DNA from: Anomaloglossus baeobatrachus
Lineage: Eukaryota; Chordata; Amphibia; Anura; Aromobatidae
Direction: 5' to 3'
DNA: 64,000 nt
NCBI RefSeq assembly: GCF_048569485.1
Contig: NW_027442238.1
Coordinates: 1-64,000 of the forward strand
The translations under genes were made by a program, and so were the position numbers. Of the stretch, positions 40,290 through 49,057 are shown piece after piece. Every line of letters starts with the position of its first letter. The stretch's first letter is position 1. The notes beneath the pieces were generated by a model. That model searched no databases, was not told where the DNA came from, and saw nothing but the letters and a program-made list of their open reading frames with translations.

Positions 40290-41679
40290 AACCAGAATTG
40301 GTTTGGGCCTCGAGTGGCACCCTGGCCTATGCCGGACACATCTTAGGGAGAGAGAGCGAGAGGGAGACAAACCCACGCCTACACAAGACATTTTGTCACC
40401 CAAGCCAACCCTTGAAAAGGCTGCTTTGCAGAGCAAAAACAAGAAGAATGGTGCGTTTTGCAGCCGCCGCCCACTGCAATGAATCTGAATAACTCCTCCT
40501 TTAGGGCGCAAGCAACTCCCCTCCCCCTTGCAGTCTTTCCAATTCACGATACAAAAAGACGGACAGGACAGGTTGCCTGACTTTCCGTCACTGCCACCCT
40601 TTGCCATCCTTACCCGTAGAAAGCCCTTTCATCATCCCCAAACCCTAATCTTTTCCCTTTCCTTCCCAGCCCCCAAACCCTGCCCTCTGTACCTTTCTCA
40701 CCACCCGCTTCCCTTCTCCTGTCATCCCCCTACCACCCGGGAAAAAAAGAGATTGCCCCCTCCTTCCACTAGCCCACCCTCCCACCCAAAGAACAACTTC
40801 TTCTGCGCAGCTTGTTTTCTAGGCAGCAGCGCTATTGTGATGTCATCGGGGGGCATTGTGACAAGCCGCCAGTGTTCCGTCTCTTCATGTTGTGCACAGT
40901 TCAAACGGAAAATACATCAACAGGCAGACTACAGAAAAGCTTACTATCAAAGGTTAGAGGGGGGCTTTCTCAGAGGGCTTTTTACAGTTTTTCTATTCCC
41001 AATTAGCCGTTTAAGTGTACTTATTGAAAGTAGTAATTCTTTCATAGGCCGCCCTTTCTTAGTATTTGACGTTCCTTATATTGCGGTATGAGGCTTCGCA
41101 GTAGGTTGCAAACATTCATCACCCATGACTGTCCCCAATTGAGCTCAGAAGCTCAATGTCTATCATGACCTCTCTTTTAGAATGTCCAAGAGCAAGCAAA
41201 CTATTCCTCCAGGAGAGGGCGCCAACAGACTACTAAAGAGATCATCATTACTCAAAGAAAACCCCAAAAACCAATGCATGATAGGAATAAACAGGTAACT
41301 TTCTTTGGAGTGGAAGCGGAGAGATCGCACCAGATGCCAATTCTAGATCTTATCACACCTGTGGTCACTGCAGCAGCAGGTGAATCCACTTTGTCCAAAA
41401 GGGATCTATTCCATTCAATTGCAAATGATCTAGATAAGACAGAGAACTGCAGCACGGGGACATAGCCGAGTTGGTCAGGTTGAGTGGTGATGAGTTTGCT
41501 ATTTGGATGAATAAAGAAAGTCAAAAGTGTGAAAGATAAAAAACAAAAGGAGGAAGTGTGAAAAGTGAATGGGCCAAATTGAGGTGCATATGAAGACGTA
41601 TGCTTTCTTCCAATTCATTAAATCGGGCTAATATGAATCAGGTGAATTGAGTTCTGCTTTTGGAAACTGGGTTAAGAAG

Positions 41680-41867
41680 GGGTGCACCGTTCCTGGAGGT
41701 ACTGCAATACCAGGTCAATGCGTGGAGTGGACAGAGCAAGCTCTTTTTCCATCTCCCTGTTCTAAAAATCCATTTAATATATGGTCCCCAGATAGGGGAC
41801 GTATCAGATATTAAACTGATAAGAACAGATACTACACTTGATCTTAGCCAAAAGGCCGAGAAGCGAT
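41680..41867 (-). ncRNA. U2: U2 snRNA, copy 27
   Basis: Last uninterrupted copy before the LINE insertion; the LINE lies about 1.5 kb upstream of its start. No difference from copy 1 noticed. Confidence 0.96.
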
Positions 41868-43257
41868 AACCAGAATTGGTTTGGGCCTCGAGTGGCACCC
41901 TGGCCTATGCCGGACACATCTTAGGGAGAGAGAGCGAGAGGGAGACAAACCCACGCCTACACAAGACATTTTGTCACCCAAGCCAACCCTTGAAAAGGCT
42001 GCTTTGCAGAGCAAAAACAAGAAGAATGGTGCGTTTTGCAGCCGCCGCCCACTGCAATGAATCTGAATAACTCCTCCTTTAGGGCGCAAGCAACTCCCCT
42101 CCCCCTTGCAGTCTTTCCAATTCACGATACAAAAAGACGGACAGGACAGGTTGCCTGACTTTCCGTCACTGCCACCCTTTGCCATCCTTACCCGTAGAAA
42201 GCCCTTTCATCATCCCCAAACCCTAATCTTTTCCCTTTCCTTCCCAGCCCCCAAACCCTGCCCTCTGTACCTTTCTCACCACCCGCTTCCCTTCTCCTGT
42301 CATCCCCCTACCACCCGGGAAAAAAAGAGATTGCCCCCTCCTTCCACTAGCCCACCCTCCCACCCAAAGAACAACTTCTTCTGCGCAGCTTGTTTTCTAG
42401 GCAGCAGCGCTATTGTGATGTCATCGGGGGGCATTGTGACAAGCCGCCAGTGTTCCGTCTCTTCATGTTGTGCACAGTTCAAACGGAAAATACATCAACA
42501 GGCAGACTACAGAAAAGCTTACTATCAAAGGTTAGAGGGGGGCTTTCTCAGAGGGCTTTTTACAGTTTTTCTATTCCCAATTAGCCGTTTAAGTGTACTT
42601 ATTGAAAGTAGTAATTCTTTCATAGGCCGCCCTTTCTTAGTATTTGACGTTCCTTATATTGCGGTATGAGGCTTCGCAGTAGGTTGCAAACATTCATCAC
42701 CCATGACTGTCCCCAATTGAGCTCAGAAGCTCAATGTCTATCATGACCTCTCTTTTAGAATGTCCAAGAGCAAGCAAACTATTCCTCCAGGAGAGGGCGC
42801 CAACAGACTACTAAAGAGATCATCATTACTCAAAGAAAACCCCAAAAACCAATGCATGATAGGAATAAACAGGTAACTTTCTTTGGAGTGGAAGCGGAGA
42901 GATCGCACCAGATGCCAATTCTAGATCTTATCACACCTGTGGTCACTGCAGCAGCAGGTGAATCCACTTTGTCCAAAAGGGATCTATTCCATTCAATTGC
43001 AAATGATCTAGATAAGACAGAGAACTGCAGCACGGGGACATAGCCGAGTTGGTCAGGTTGAGTGGTGATGAGTTTGCTATTTGGATGAATAAAGAAAGTC
43101 AAAAGTGTGAAAGATAAAAAACAAAAGGAGGAAGTGTGAAAAGTGAATGGGCCAAATTGAGGTGCATATGAAGACGTATGCTTTCTTCCAATTCATTAAA
43201 TCGGGCTAATATGAATCAGGTGAATTGAGTTCTGCTTTTGGAAACTGGGTTAAGAAG

Positions 43258-43408
43258 GGGTGCACCGTTCCTGGAGGTACTGCAATACCAGGTCAATGCG
43301 TGGAGTGGACAGAGCAAGCTCTTTTTCCATCTCCCTGTTCTAAAAATCCATTTAATATATGGTCCCCAGATAGGGGACGTATCAGATATTAAACTGATAA
43401 GAACAGAT
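43258..43408 (-). pseudogene. U2: U2 snRNA copy 28, 3' part (nt 38-188)
   Basis: The 3' portion of a U2 gene split by the LINE. It keeps the Sm site, stems III and IV and the downstream 3' box (43231-43245), but is separated from its promoter by 5.5 kb. Its upstream 15 bases (43394-43408) are one copy of the target-site duplication, U2 nt 38-52. No other change from consensus was noticed. Confidence 0.95.
43394..43408 (-). repeat. LINE target-site duplication, 3' side
   Basis: CTGATAAGAACAGAT on the plus strand, U2 nt 38-52, directly abutting the LINE 3' end. An exact second copy is at 48940-48954. The outermost one or two bases could match by chance, so the true length is 13-15 bp. Confidence 0.9.
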
Positions 43409-43732
43409 TTTTGATTTAACAGCATCTTTATTATCATGCACTACTCACAAAAAGGTAACAAACCGTGTACAGTGCCGCAGCCCCGTACACACAGAACTAT
43501 ACAATCCTTCTTACATAGCCATAGAGTACGACGCACTAAACTATACATCACACTCCTATGCTTATCCATAACACTCAAGCTGAAAGAAAAAGTTAGACAA
43601 TAAATAACGACGAACCGGCGATTGGGGGATGGGGGTAGGGGAAAAGGGGGATAGGGTGGGGAAATCACAGGCCCGAAGCTTTATTGAAAGACGCACATAA
43701 CGGGAAAAGGAGGGAGGGGGCATGGAAGAGGT
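43409..43732 (-). other. LINE 3' UTR with poly(A) signals
   Basis: 324 bp after the ORF2 stop. Two AATAAA signals lie in the sense strand, at 43680-43685 and at 43427-43432, the latter 18 bp before the 3' end. The element ends TTAAATCAAAA without a long poly(A). A run of six G-tracts on the plus (cDNA) strand lies at 43624-43661. The 3' terminal sequence is probably what ORF2 recognises for priming; this is known for several sequence-specific LINEs and inferred here. Confidence 0.7.
43624..43661 (+). other. G-quadruplex-prone tract, antisense to the LINE 3' UTR
   Basis: Six G-runs of 3-5 bases separated by loops of 1-4 bases lie on the plus strand. In the LINE RNA the same stretch is C-rich, so a quadruplex could form only in the first-strand cDNA or the genomic plus strand. 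Confidence 0.55.
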
Positions 43733-46700
43733 CTAAACCTCCTCCTCGGCGCTGTCGTCCGGACTGTCCATGATGGAATAGTCTCTGAGCAGGCTGTGGA
43801 TCAGCCTGCGGCAATCCTGGATAGACATCCTCTCCCTCTTCAAGATGAGCCGGTTCCTGGCGACCCAAATAGCGTCCTTAAAGCAGTTCATAAGGCGCCA
43901 AGCCTCCTGGATGGCTCCAACGGTGTGAGTCCCAGGGAAGAGTCCATAAAGTACGGAATGGTACGATAGGCTCCCTCTGGGGACGGAGTTCCTCAGGTCA
44001 TCCTCCAGGGCAACCAACAGGCGCTGTGCGAAACGGCAGTCCCAAAAGGCGTGCAGCGATGTTTCCTCCACGAAGGGGCACCTTGGGCAGTACCGGGTTT
44101 TGCACAGGTTCCGGGCGTGCATGAATGACCGGACGGGCAGTCCGCCCTGTATCGCCATCCATGACAAGTCCTTGTGCCCGTTGGTCAATCCAGCCGATGA
44201 CACGTTTGTCCAAACAGTCTCCAGTGTGTCGTGATGAAGTCCTGGAATGTTCTCCATTTCGTCCTTGGCTCTGATGAGTTTGTGGATAGTCTTTGGCTTC
44301 CACAAATCAGGCTTGAGTCCCTCCAGTTGGTGTTCCCTCACAAACCGAACCACGTCTCCGTAGAACCATGGCGCCGTCCAGTTGTAGGGGAAGGAGCTGT
44401 CCCACTTGTCCCAGCCTAACCGTCTCCAAAGGGGGAGCAGGAAGAAGCGAGACATGGACCCACCCGCGGAACCTCTCTTGACTCGCAGAGTTCGGCGAAC
44501 GCAGTCACATACGAAGGAGGATCGCAGGAGGGTGGGGATATCGGGTACGCCCTTCCCACCCTTGCGAGGATCCTTGTACATGATGCTCCGCTTTACTCTG
44601 TCCATCTTGGATCCCCAGACAAAACGAAACACCGTCCTGGTAATGGCCCTGCACACGGTGGCAAGGGGGGGCCAGGCCTGGGCCGTGTACTGCAGCACGG
44701 GCAGTACCTCGTTACGCAGGACCAGTGCTTTGCCCTCACAGGTGAGGCGTCTGAGGCTCCACAGACCGATCCGTTGGGTGATCTTGGTCAAGCGTTCCTC
44801 CCAGGACTTGAGGGCTGCTCCTTCCTTCCCGAACCAGACTCCAAGAACCTTGATGAAATCCGGCTGGATGCTGAAAGGGAAGGGGGTGGAAGAGGCCGGC
44901 TGCCAGTCCCCGAAGAGCATGGCTTCCGACTTCCCGCAGTTGACTTTGGCTCCCGAAGCCCGTCCGAAGGTCTCACAGGTCTGGACGAGGGTGTCGACTG
45001 AGCGCCGGTCCGCGCAGAAGACGGTCACGTCGTCCATGTAGAGCGAGCACTTGACCTCGAAGCGTTCTGGTCCTGGTGCGGTGATCCCTCTGATCTCTCC
45101 ATTCCGCCGGATAGCCTCTGCAAAGAGTTCTATAACACAAACAAAAAGAAGAGGTGACAGAGGACAGCCTTGTCTGACCCCTGAGAGGACCGGGAAGGGG
45201 TCAGTCTTCCAGCCGTTCACCAACACCGAGCTGTGAATATCAAAATACATTAGTTGGACATACAAGCAAAACATGTTACCCAAACCTAACCTGTGCAGAG
45301 CTTTGCCCAGGAACTCATGGGAAACACGGTCGAAGGCCTTTTCCTGATCCAACGAGATCAGGGCTGCGTGCACCCGGCGGGCTTTGATGTACTCGACCGT
45401 GTCCCGCATGAGAGCCAGGCTGTCTGCGATGCGACGTCCGGGGATGCCGCAGGTCTGATCCGGGTGGATGATCCGTCCGATAACAGTCTTCAATCTCGTT
45501 GCCATCGTCTTGGCCAGGATCTTGTAGTCGACGTTCAGAAGGGTGATGGGACGCCAATTCTTCAGGTCGCACCTCTCTCCTTTACGCTTGTACAGGATCG
45601 TGACCATTCCTTCCCTCAGAGATGGAGGCATTCTGCCCTCCACCACCATCTCCTCATACAGCCCTAACAGGTCCGGACAGATTAGGTCTCCCAGCACTAC
45701 ATAGAGCTCTGCTGGGAGGCCGTCACTGCCCGGTGTCCTGCCAGAACTAAAGGATTTGGCGGCCGAGAGCAGCTCGTCCACCGTCAGAGGAACATCCATG
45801 GCCGCCGCGTCTGCAGGGTCAAGATGGTTAGTGATACCTGACAGGAACTTATCGGCGGCCTCGGGGTCAGTAGTCTTGCGGGCGTAGAGTTCGCTGTAGA
45901 AGTCGCTGACGACCTTCATCACGTTCTCTTTCCCGCGTCGCATGTTTCCACTCTCGTCTCGTAGTTCATTCATGGGCGTGTGACCGGCGTGGAGTTTCCT
46001 GAAAAAGAACGAGTTACATTTCTCACCCTTCTCCAGGTTCTCCACTTTGGAACGGAAGACAATTCGCTCGGACTCCTCCTCGAAGTGCCTTTTCAGGCTC
46101 CTCTTAGTCTCCTCCAGCTCCTCTCTCACGTCCCAGCCGCATCGAAGAAGGTCCTGCAGGGAACGCAGCTCACGCTGGAGTCTCCTGAAGTCCCTCCTCT
46201 TCAGACACGCCTGTTGTTGACTCTTTGCCTGAAAGAAGAAACGGAACTCGAGTTTAACGTATTCCCACCAGTCAGAAACAGACTGGAAGCCCGCCTTGTA
46301 GGCCCGCCACGTGGAGTAGGCAGCTCTAAGCTCCTCCAGAATCTCACCCTTTTCCAGCAGAGAGCAGTTCAGCTTCCAGGAGCCCGGGCCAATGGGGAAG
46401 CCATGGCCCAGCACACCTTGAAAGTGAATGGCTCTGTGGTCAGAGAAGAAGCAGGGGACCATCGAGTGCCCACTCCGCCCAACCGCCCGAGAGGTAAACA
46501 CAAAGTCAATCCTGGAACGCAGCGAGCCATCGGATCGGCACCATGAATAGTTCACGGATCCGTGTCCGATGGAGCCAACCACGTCCACAAGAGAGGCTTC
46601 GGTCACCATCTCAATGAGCAGTTTGGATGTGACGTCCAACTTGGCAGCCGTTCCAGAACTGCGTCCATCCTCCTCAATCGGGCAGTTGAAATCCCCGGCC

Positions 46701-47122
46701 ATCACTACCGTCCTGGCGGTAGCGAGCTGAGGGCGCAGGGCTTGGAGGAGCTCCAGTCGATCGCTCTTCACAGGAGAAGCATACACATTGATGAACCTGA
46801 CAGGTTCTCCCGCCCAGGTGCCATCCACGAGCAGTAACCTGCCGCAGACGATTTCCTGAACAGAGTCCAATGTGAAGGCGCTTCCCCTGATCAGCACGGC
46901 GACCCCCGCGGACCTACAGTCGCCCCCGCCAGACCAGTAGGATGGGCCATGGGTCCACTCCCTGGCCAGATGGTTGAAGGACCTAGAGGAGGGAAGGGAG
47001 CATTCCTGCAGGAAAAATACATCACTAGACTGAGTGTTAAGGAACGCAAAAATTGTCTGTCGTCGGAACTTGTCTCTGATGCTCCTAACATTAATGGAAA
47101 AGATGTTAATGTTAGCAGTCAT
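43733..47122 (-). CDS. LINE ORF2: AP endonuclease-reverse transcriptase
   Basis: 1129-residue protein. It nicks the U2 gene and reverse-transcribes the element RNA from the nick. The N-terminal AP-like endonuclease (about 1-235) shows N11, the catalytic E40 (FLQEC), GDFNCP with D144 and N146, SRIDFVF with D206 and SDHR with D228-H229. The reverse transcriptase (about 500-780) shows NWRPITLLN, motif A LDQEKAFDR with D592, motif B SGVRQGCPLSPLLF at about 647-660 and motif C YMDD at 695-698. Near the C terminus is a CX2CX8HX4C knuckle (C1012, C1015, H1024, C1029). Length and order fit the L1/Tx1 clade, and no key residue is missing. The ATG at 47122 follows a pyrimidine-rich 35-nt gap after ORF1, so translation probably needs reinitiation or internal entry. 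The tail is acidic (DDSAEEEV). Confidence 0.95.
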   Translation of the reverse strand: MTANINIFSINVRSIRDKFRRQTIFAFLNTQSSDVFFLQECSLPSSRSFNHLAREWTHGPSYWSGGGDCRSAGVAVLIRGSAFTLDSVQEIVCGRLLLVDGTWAGEPVRFINVYASPVKSDRLELLQALRPQLATARTVVMAGDFNCPIEEDGRSSGTAAKLDVTSKLLIEMVTEASLVDVVGSIGHGSVNYSWCRSDGSLRSRIDFVFTSRAVGRSGHSMVPCFFSDHRAIHFQGVLGHGFPIGPGSWKLNCSLLEKGEILEELRAAYSTWRAYKAGFQSVSDWWEYVKLEFRFFFQAKSQQQACLKRRDFRRLQRELRSLQDLLRCGWDVREELEETKRSLKRHFEEESERIVFRSKVENLEKGEKCNSFFFRKLHAGHTPMNELRDESGNMRRGKENVMKVVSDFYSELYARKTTDPEAADKFLSGITNHLDPADAAAMDVPLTVDELLSAAKSFSSGRTPGSDGLPAELYVVLGDLICPDLLGLYEEMVVEGRMPPSLREGMVTILYKRKGERCDLKNWRPITLLNVDYKILAKTMATRLKTVIGRIIHPDQTCGIPGRRIADSLALMRDTVEYIKARRVHAALISLDQEKAFDRVSHEFLGKALHRLGLGNMFCLYVQLMYFDIHSSVLVNGWKTDPFPVLSGVRQGCPLSPLLFVCVIELFAEAIRRNGEIRGITAPGPERFEVKCSLYMDDVTVFCADRRSVDTLVQTCETFGRASGAKVNCGKSEAMLFGDWQPASSTPFPFSIQPDFIKVLGVWFGKEGAALKSWEERLTKITQRIGLWSLRRLTCEGKALVLRNEVLPVLQYTAQAWPPLATVCRAITRTVFRFVWGSKMDRVKRSIMYKDPRKGGKGVPDIPTLLRSSFVCDCVRRTLRVKRGSAGGSMSRFFLLPLWRRLGWDKWDSSFPYNWTAPWFYGDVVRFVREHQLEGLKPDLWKPKTIHKLIRAKDEMENIPGLHHDTLETVWTNVSSAGLTNGHKDLSWMAIQGGLPVRSFMHARNLCKTRYCPRCPFVEETSLHAFWDCRFAQRLLVALEDDLRNSVPRGSLSYHSVLYGLFPGTHTVGAIQEAWRLMNCFKDAIWVARNRLILKRERMSIQDCRRLIHSLLRDYSIMDSPDDSAEEEV

Positions 47123-47157
47123 TGGAGGAAAGAGAAAGTTAGAGCAGGCGGTGTGCC

Positions 47158-48702
47158 TTAGTTACCACTCCGGTCGGGCGGTTCTTCCTCTTTGGCACCT
47201 GCTGGTAAGGGTATCTCCAGCAGACCCTCTTCTGCTAGCTGATCAAGCAGGGATGGTGCCTCAGTGGCTTCCGACTCCTCCATTTCTTCTTCGGCCACAA
47301 GGGACTCCACCATCTGCTCCAACACGTCCGGTTCTGGGAGGAGGCCATCCTCCTCTTCCTGGGGTGGATTGGGGTCCACAATGAACAGCTTGGAAGGTTC
47401 TGCGACAGGACTATCTTCCACCTTCCTTTTCCTTTGGCCTGTACCTGAGGAGACAAGAGCTGGAAAATCCTCCTCGGTGAAAAGTGCAAGAGTGCTGAGG
47501 CCCTCTGCTCTCATGGTCTGGGGAGGGAGAGTGGGCTTTGGGGGGGGGGTGAGGAGACCAACTGAGGAGTAGGGAAATGAGGTGGAGGTGGTGGAATCCT
47601 CAGTAGGGTTGGCCGGGGGGGGAGGGGTTTGGACAGGGGTGACAGGGGGGGGGACCAGGGAGGGGGCAACAGTTTTCTTACCCTTCTTTTCCCTGGACTC
47701 CGTGGCTGCTGGGGCATCGGCTGGAGCCACGGTCGCTGGGTTCTTGGCCGCCTTGTCCTTGGCCTCTGTGGCCTTGGTCGTAGCTGCCTTGGTCGACGAA
47801 GCTGTGACTACCCGATACTGGGTCGCCGCGGCAACCCTTGCCCAGGATTTCTCCCGCTGTGGGCAGTCCTTGTAAAGGTGGTCCGCCTGTCCACATAGGT
47901 TGCAAGTCTTCTTCTTTGGGCAGTCCTTGGAGCTGTGTCCTGTCACCCGGCAAACCCTGCAGGCGTCCTCCTTGCAGGTCTTCATCGAATGCCCTTTCCC
48001 GCCACATTTCCTGCAGTTGTGTGGCATGTCCGGGTAGTAGATGAGACCAAAGGAGTTTCCCAGAGAGAATGTCGGGGGCAGGTGCTGGAGACCATCCTCG
48101 GATGCTGGTTCCCTGTAGAGTCGAACGGTTACTGACCACTTACCCGTCCAGAATCCGTTGCCGTTAAGGATGTGGGATGGCTCCCTCACCACTGTGCAGA
48201 GACGTCCCAGGAACGTGGAGATGTCTCTTCCTGGGGTGTGCGGGTTCCGCATGGAGACCGTGATCCTCTTCTCATCCCTCTGTATAGGACAGGATCCTAA
48301 AAAAGAATGAAAAGGGGAGTCCGGCATCGCTGCGTTCATCGCCTCCCAGTATCTCCTGCAGGCATTCACCGTGGCAAAGGTTACCAGAAAAATGCCAGTC
48401 ATGAAGGTCTGGACACTCAGGGTTTCCGCCCTGGAGAAGCCCTGATCCAGAATCATCTTCTTGCAGAACACGTCGCTGGACATGTCCGGCAACCTACCAT
48501 CCACCGCCTTCAGCTTCAGGGCGACCGTCTGCCGCATCCAAGGCTCCAGGGTTGGAGCCTTTTCAGGCGGCGTCCGGGCTCCCTCCGGCTGGCTGGCGTC
48601 GGAGGTAGGGGCCTCTTGGGCCGAAGAAGCCTCTGGATGAGCCTTCCTGGAGGTCCCTGGGTCCTGAGCCTTCTTGGCTGCCTTCTCTGGCTTGCTTGCC
48701 AT
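47158..48702 (-). CDS. LINE ORF1: RNA-binding protein with three CCHC zinc knuckles
   Basis: 514-residue protein starting at the ATG at 48700-48702 (MASKPEKAAKK), in strong Kozak context (AGCCATGG). Residues 1-60 are a Lys/Ala/Pro-rich, probably disordered stretch. About 75-200 is a globular region that could be an RRM-like fold (FLVTFATVNACRRYW, ITVSMRNP); this is inference. Three CX2CX4HX4C knuckles follow at about C230-C243, C248-C261 and C267-C280, then a low-complexity Ala/Pro/Thr-rich region and an acidic Glu-rich tail. Tx1-clade ORF1 proteins bind their own RNA to form the retrotransposition particle. The frame is open for 72 more codons upstream without another ATG, so the shorter start is preferred. 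A run of ten C in the sense strand (47540-47549), within the Pro-rich part, is kept in frame. ORF2 begins 35 nt after the stop in another frame. Confidence 0.88.
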   Translation of the reverse strand: MASKPEKAAKKAQDPGTSRKAHPEASSAQEAPTSDASQPEGARTPPEKAPTLEPWMRQTVALKLKAVDGRLPDMSSDVFCKKMILDQGFSRAETLSVQTFMTGIFLVTFATVNACRRYWEAMNAAMPDSPFHSFLGSCPIQRDEKRITVSMRNPHTPGRDISTFLGRLCTVVREPSHILNGNGFWTGKWSVTVRLYREPASEDGLQHLPPTFSLGNSFGLIYYPDMPHNCRKCGGKGHSMKTCKEDACRVCRVTGHSSKDCPKKKTCNLCGQADHLYKDCPQREKSWARVAAATQYRVVTASSTKAATTKATEAKDKAAKNPATVAPADAPAATESREKKGKKTVAPSLVPPPVTPVQTPPPPANPTEDSTTSTSFPYSSVGLLTPPPKPTLPPQTMRAEGLSTLALFTEEDFPALVSSGTGQRKRKVEDSPVAEPSKLFIVDPNPPQEEEDGLLPEPDVLEQMVESLVAEEEMEESEATEAPSLLDQLAEEGLLEIPLPAGAKEEEPPDRSGN

Positions 48703-48939
48703 GGCTGGTTCCTGCTTGAGTTCCCGGAGCTGGATCTTGGATTCTTCTCCGGGTGTCTTCTCCCGCTGTGTTCCTCCTCGAAGTTCCTCTGGTCTCCCCA
48801 AGTCTTCTCCGAGCCTTCGTCTTCTTGCTTCTTTCTGCCAAGCTCTTCTTCCGTCCGATCTCCCTCTTTCGGTCTCGGCTGGGCTTCGGAGCTTGTCTCC
48901 CTGATCGTATCTCGTCAAGTGTAGCTAGCTCAGTTTGTT
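48703..48939 (-). other. LINE 5' UTR
   Basis: About 237 bp between the U2 junction and the ORF1 ATG. It begins AACAAACTGAGCTAGC. Element nt 16-25 (48915-48924) are an exact 10-nt complement of U2 nt 27-36 next door. No internal promoter motif is recognised. Its short length and same-sense placement fit reliance on the host U2 promoter (inference). Confidence 0.6.
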
Positions 48940-48954
48940 CTGATAAGAACAGAT
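48940..48954 (-). repeat. LINE target-site duplication, 5' side
   Basis: Exact copy of 43394-43408 at the LINE 5' end. It places the first-strand nick between U2 nt 37 and 38, at the last base of the branch-site-pairing GTAGTA. Confidence 0.9.
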
Positions 48955-48991
48955 ACTACACTTGATCTTAGCCAAAAGGCCGAGAAGCGAT
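48940..48991 (-). pseudogene. U2: U2 snRNA copy 28, 5' part (nt 1-52)
   Basis: The 5' portion of the split gene. The cap-site region, stem-loop I and branch-site-pairing GTAGTA are intact, and a normal PSE-like site lies upstream at 49039-49057. The last 15 bases (48940-48954, U2 nt 38-52) are the second copy of the target-site duplication. Transcription from this promoter would run straight into the LINE 5' end. Confidence 0.95.
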
Positions 48992-49038
48992 AACCAGAAT
49001 TGGTTTGGGCCTCGAGTGGCACCCTGGCCTATGCCGGA

Positions 49039-49057
49039 CACATCTTAGGGAGAGAGA
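49039..49057 (-). promoter_or_regulatory. PSE-like element of the LINE-interrupted copy 28
   Basis: Unchanged copy of the PSE-like motif at -48 to -66 from the U2 start at 48991. It leaves an apparently working U2 promoter facing the LINE. Confidence 0.55.

Larger units (their letters stand above)
1..43408 (-). repeat. Tandem U2 snRNA array, left block
   Basis: Head-to-tail repeat of a 1578-bp unit, each carrying one U2 gene on the minus strand and a spacer of about 1390 bp. The first unit is 1579 bp because of one extra G at about 998. Differences I noticed between units are few: C to T at 13574, G to A at 22537, G to A at 23507, GG to TT at 25915-25916, T to C at 34713 and A to G at 34856. 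Such uniformity is typical of concerted evolution in snRNA arrays. Tandem U2 arrays are known in vertebrates (for example human RNU2), with unit length differing among species. The block begins mid-spacer and ends at the LINE insertion in the 28th gene. Confidence 0.97.
43409..48939 (-). mobile_element. Keno-like U2-specific non-LTR retrotransposon (L1/Tx1 clade LINE), apparently full length
   Basis: 5531-bp element in the same sense as U2. It has a 5' UTR of about 237 bp, ORF1 (47158-48702), a 35-bp gap, ORF2 (43733-47122) and a 3' UTR of 324 bp ending TTAAATCAAAA. It is flanked by a 15-bp duplication of U2 nt 38-52 (43394-43408 and 48940-48954), the mark of target-primed reverse transcription. 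ORF1 with CCHC knuckles and ORF2 with AP endonuclease, reverse transcriptase and a C-terminal zinc knuckle are the Tx1 layout. Keno is the named Tx1-clade family that targets U2 snRNA genes in fish, so the family call comes from target plus domain layout. Both ORFs are open over their length, and the flanking U2 sequence is undiverged, so the insertion is young and possibly active. Confidence 0.92.

Noticed and set aside
44406-45041. Plus-strand open frames of 60-211 codons opposite LINE ORF1/ORF2
   Set aside because: They mirror the coding strand of ORF1 and ORF2, have no domains of their own, and are best explained as antisense shadows.
48703-48918. Longer ORF1 start (586 residues) from a TTG
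   Set aside because: A TTG start is unlikely in a vertebrate mRNA, while the downstream ATG at 48700-48702 has a strong Kozak context.
43409-48939. LTR retroelement or DNA transposon instead of a LINE
   Set aside because: No long terminal repeats, terminal inverted repeats, integrase, protease or transposase. The endonuclease-RT layout and variable-length target duplication fit a non-LTR element.
48907-48991. HDV-like self-cleaving ribozyme at the U2-LINE junction
   Set aside because: The crossing pairings are suggestive, but no P4, no characteristic L3 or J4/2 residues and no GG for P1.1 could be placed. Kept only as an observation on complementarity.
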